The notes beneath the pieces are model-generated. The model was not told where the DNA came from. It made no database searches and was given only the letters and a program-made list of their open reading frames with translations. The position numbers were made by a program, and so were the translations under genes. A stretch of 64,000 nt of DNA from Fodinibius salinus (GTDB lineage: Bacteria > Bacteroidota > Rhodothermia > Balneolales > Balneolaceae): positions 868,001 to 932,000 of the forward strand of contig NZ_VNHY01000001.1 in assembly GCF_008124865.1 (NCBI RefSeq), given 5' to 3'. Positions 63,602-64,000 of this stretch are shown here, piece by piece (positions within the stretch are counted from its first letter, which is position 1; every line of letters starts with the position of its first letter).

Positions 63602-64000
63602 CTAAATTTCACCTTTCAGCGATTTGGCAATCACTTCGGCCTTAGAATTAACGTGCAGCTTCTTGTAAATATTACGGATATGGGCACGCACGGTATCGAT
63701 AGAAATGTCATAGCGGTCGGCAATCATCTTGTAACTGAGCCCATCTACGAGGCCGTTAACAATATCATGCTCACGGGGTGTTAAGTTCGAGTCACTGTCT
63801 TTTTTGGGCGTATTTTCCTGAAAATGATTGATAACTTTTCTTGCAATCTGCGGAGACATCGGTGCCCCACCATCAGCAAGTTTTAGGATAGATTCTTTAA
63901 TTTCCGGCAGTGAAGTGTGTTTCAAAAGGTAACCCGAAGCCCCGGCCCGCAAAGCATTAAATATTTTATGTGAATCATGATAAACGGTAAGCATAATAAT
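63602..64000 (-). CDS. LuxR/NarL-type response regulator, N-terminus outside the window
   Basis: The minus-strand frame is open to the window end, so the N-terminal part of the receiver domain is missing. The remaining 132 residues hold the end of the receiver (NALRAGASGYLLKHTSLPEI, with the conserved lysine) and a LuxR helix-turn-helix at about 70-130 (LTPREHDIVNGLVDGLSYK, then TVRAHIRNIYKKLHVNSKAE). This is the NarL/FixJ plan. It may regulate the lipoprotein gene 107 bases downstream on the same strand, or act elsewhere. Confidence 0.92.
   Translation of the reverse strand: MIMLTVYHDSHKIFNALRAGASGYLLKHTSLPEIKESILKLADGGAPMSPQIARKVINHFQENTPKKDSDSNLTPREHDIVNGLVDGLSYKMIADRYDISIDTVRAHIRNIYKKLHVNSKAEVIAKSLKGEI

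Overview
The window reads as chromosomal DNA of an aerobic, pigmented member of the Bacteroidota/Rhodothermota/Balneolota side of the tree, most likely a halophilic Balneolaceae (Fodinibius-like) bacterium. This placement is inference. It rests on AT-rich DNA, a SusC/CirA-style TonB receptor with an N-terminal carboxypeptidase-regulatory domain, many secreted amidohydrolases and peptidases, an Aquifex-type aconitase, bacillithiol deacetylase BshB1, a carotenoid lycopene cyclase beside TspO, and one candidate TAnnTTTG promoter. No rRNA, tRNA, CRISPR array, transposase or prophage was found.

Layout. 1-9.6 kb: end of a CBS-domain protein, an OmpR-type response regulator, an esterase, bioB, tspO plus lycopene cyclase, an AI-2E/PerM permease, a PIG-L deacetylase, TolC, and a three-gene operon of envelope-stress-like small membrane proteins (DUF883, holin-X, coiled coil). 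9.6-16.5 kb: a stop-interrupted small membrane ORF, a glycosyltransferase, bshB1, an inositol monophosphatase, dnaG and sucD. 16.6-24.2 kb: an accessory-looking metal region with small His/Cys-rich exported proteins translationally coupled to a TonB receptor, two copies of a structured 110-bp intergenic repeat, a secreted amidohydrolase, a small barrel protein, a PepSY-type membrane protein and a frameshifted 2Fe-2S ferredoxin. 24.2-33.1 kb: an M14 carboxypeptidase, an AsmA-like protein, a serine-racemase-like enzyme followed by D-amino-acid oxidase, a second AI-2E permease, and a ZIP metal transporter with a ribbon-helix-helix/zinc-ribbon regulator. 33.4-43.7 kb: an S15-type peptidase, aconitase, an HU gene overlapping a gene for an HU-transmembrane-LysM fusion, a Dabb protein, tandem amidohydrolases (the second apparently lacking metal ligands), and MarC. 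43.7-45.2 kb: a gene-poor patch with two small membrane proteins, one cut by a stop codon, and a folded palindromic element. 45.2-64 kb: adenosine deaminase, ABC-F ATPase, Smr, a membrane MutS paralogue, a second threonine/serine-dehydratase-like enzyme, SIMPL, PIG-L, TesA-like esterase divergent from a YbbA/YbbP ABC exporter, CorA, UspA, a nuclease/phosphatase-fold lipoprotein, a FadL-type porin, a Tyr/Gly and Ser/Arg-rich lipoprotein, and a truncated LuxR-type response regulator.

How genes work together. Metal traffic appears several times (TonB receptor group, ZIP plus zinc-ribbon regulator, CorA). D-serine metabolism is suggested by the racemase-like/DAAO pair. The most unusual protein is the HU-acidic-TM-LysM fusion at 38014-39759, whose architecture could physically join nucleoid and cell wall. 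The strongest non-coding signal is the duplicated hairpin element at 20134-20243 and 20571-20680.
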